DNA of 64,000 nucleotides, taken from contig NZ_VITH01000003.1 of assembly GCF_007827815.1 (NCBI RefSeq), positions 62,001-126,000 on the forward strand, given 5' to 3'. The translations under genes were made by a program, and so were the position numbers. This stretch comes from Azospirillum brasilense (GTDB lineage Bacteria > Pseudomonadota > Alphaproteobacteria > Azospirillales > Azospirillaceae). Position 1 is the first letter of the stretch. Each line of letters starts with the position of its first letter. Under the pieces are notes generated by a model that was given only the letters and a program-made list of their open reading frames with translations, searched no databases and was not told the DNA's origin. Shown piece after piece: positions 63,256 to 64,000 of this stretch.

Positions 63256-64000
63256 TATGACCCTGTCGAACCTTTTCGTCGATGTCAGCCTCCTGAAGAC
63301 CAACCCCGATTTCCGCCGCGTGCTGATCGCCCGGACGATTTCGCTGATGGCGCTCGGCCTGCTGGCGGTGGCGGTGCCGCTCCAGGTCTACGCCCTCACC
63401 GGGTCGAGCCTTCAGGTCGGGATCGCCGCCGCCTGCGACGGCACGGGCATGTTCCTGGGGCTGCTGCTGGGCGGCGTGCTGGCCGACCGGATGGACCGCC
63501 GCCGGCTGATCCTCTTCGCCCGCAGCGTCTGCGGCCTGGGCTTCCTCGGGCTGGCGGCCAACGCGGCGCTGCCCTCCCCGTCCCTTCCGGCGATCTACGC
63601 CCTGTCCTTCTGGGATGGCTTCTTCGGAGCCATCGGCGTCAACGCGCTGCTGGCGGCGATGCCGCATCTCGTCGGGCGCGCCAATCTGGTGCAGGCCCGC
63701 GCGCTGGGCATGCTGTCGATGCGCGTCGCCACCATCCTGTCGCCGGCGCTGGGCGGCCTGCTGATCGCCGGGCTGGGCGTCGGCTGGGTCTATTTCCTCA
63801 CCGCGCTGGGCACCGGGCTGACCGTTCTGACGCTGCTCGGCCTGCCCCGGATGATGCCGCAGGGCGAGGTCGGGGAGAATCCGCTGCGCGCCATGGCACA
63901 GGCCTTCGCCTTCCTCGCCGGCCACAAGGTGATTTTGAGCGTGGTCGCTCTCGGTTGCCTGACCACGGTCGCCACCTCCATCCGCATCCTCTTCCCCGCT
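63256..64000 (+). CDS. entS: Enterobactin-type siderophore exporter EntS (cut by right edge)
   Basis: The first 248 residues of an MFS exporter; the rest is outside the window. NLFVDVSLLKTNPDFRRVLIAR, GGVLADRMDRRRLILFAR and YALSFWDGFFGAIGVNALLAA align closely with E. coli EntS, which exports enterobactin. This suggests that catecholate siderophore synthesis genes may follow beyond base 64000. Confidence 0.88.

Overview
The window is GC-rich, densely packed bacterial DNA. Its gene families point to an alphaproteobacterium of the Rhodospirillales, most like Azospirillum: Rhodobacter-type PmtA, PhaB, an Aer-like energy-taxis receptor with a C-terminal PilZ domain, several ABC importers and an EntS-type siderophore exporter. 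This assignment rests on gene content, not on a database match. A parA-parB pair near 50 kb hints that the replicon may be a chromid or megaplasmid, but no replication initiator is present, so this is inference.

Left part (1-13.8 kb). The start of an IclR-type regulator runs off the left edge with a good promoter, divergent from clpB. A methyltransferase and a CtaG-like cytochrome oxidase assembly protein follow. Next is a full lactate module: a divergent LldR-type regulator, lactate permease (lldP), a large FAD/Fe-S D-lactate dehydrogenase and the LldEFG L-lactate oxidation complex. A perfect 13-bp GntR/FadR-type operator lies between lldR and lldP.

13.8-31.5 kb. A leftward run carries a drug/metabolite exporter, an SDR, a GH13 alpha-glucosidase, a small acetyltransferase and a DUF3108 protein. 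A chemoreceptor follows, then a manganese exporter (mntP) preceded by a perfect 22-bp palindrome, a TTGACA promoter and a yybP-ykoY-type manganese riboswitch. Several small orphan genes, a hydrolase and a DUF533 protein come next. A tetR-regulated three-domain LplT-PlsC-acyl-CoA synthetase fusion and an M20 amidohydrolase close the region.

31.5-39 kb. The most intriguing operon: a DAO-type flavin oxidase, an ATC-hydrolase-family protein, a complete branched-chain-amino-acid-type ABC importer (five genes) and a second, diverged ATC-hydrolase-family protein, ended by a strong terminator. It looks like an uncharacterised uptake and breakdown pathway for a nitrogen or sulfur compound.

39-53.5 kb. 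An Aer-PilZ receptor, an FMN reductase, a second diverged lactate-permease-family transporter, a carbohydrate ABC importer with a DeoR/GlpR regulator, PmtA, then parA (with a fused helix-turn-helix) and parB followed by three genes of unknown function.

53.5-64 kb. PhaB (polyhydroxybutyrate synthesis), an acyltransferase-3 membrane protein, a FemAB/GNAT-type protein, a SIS-domain aminosugar enzyme, and an iron-uptake cluster (DUF3325, DUF3649, PepSY membrane protein, TonB receptor, EntS exporter cut by the right edge) with a clear Fur box. I saw no rRNA, tRNA, CRISPR array, insertion sequence or prophage.
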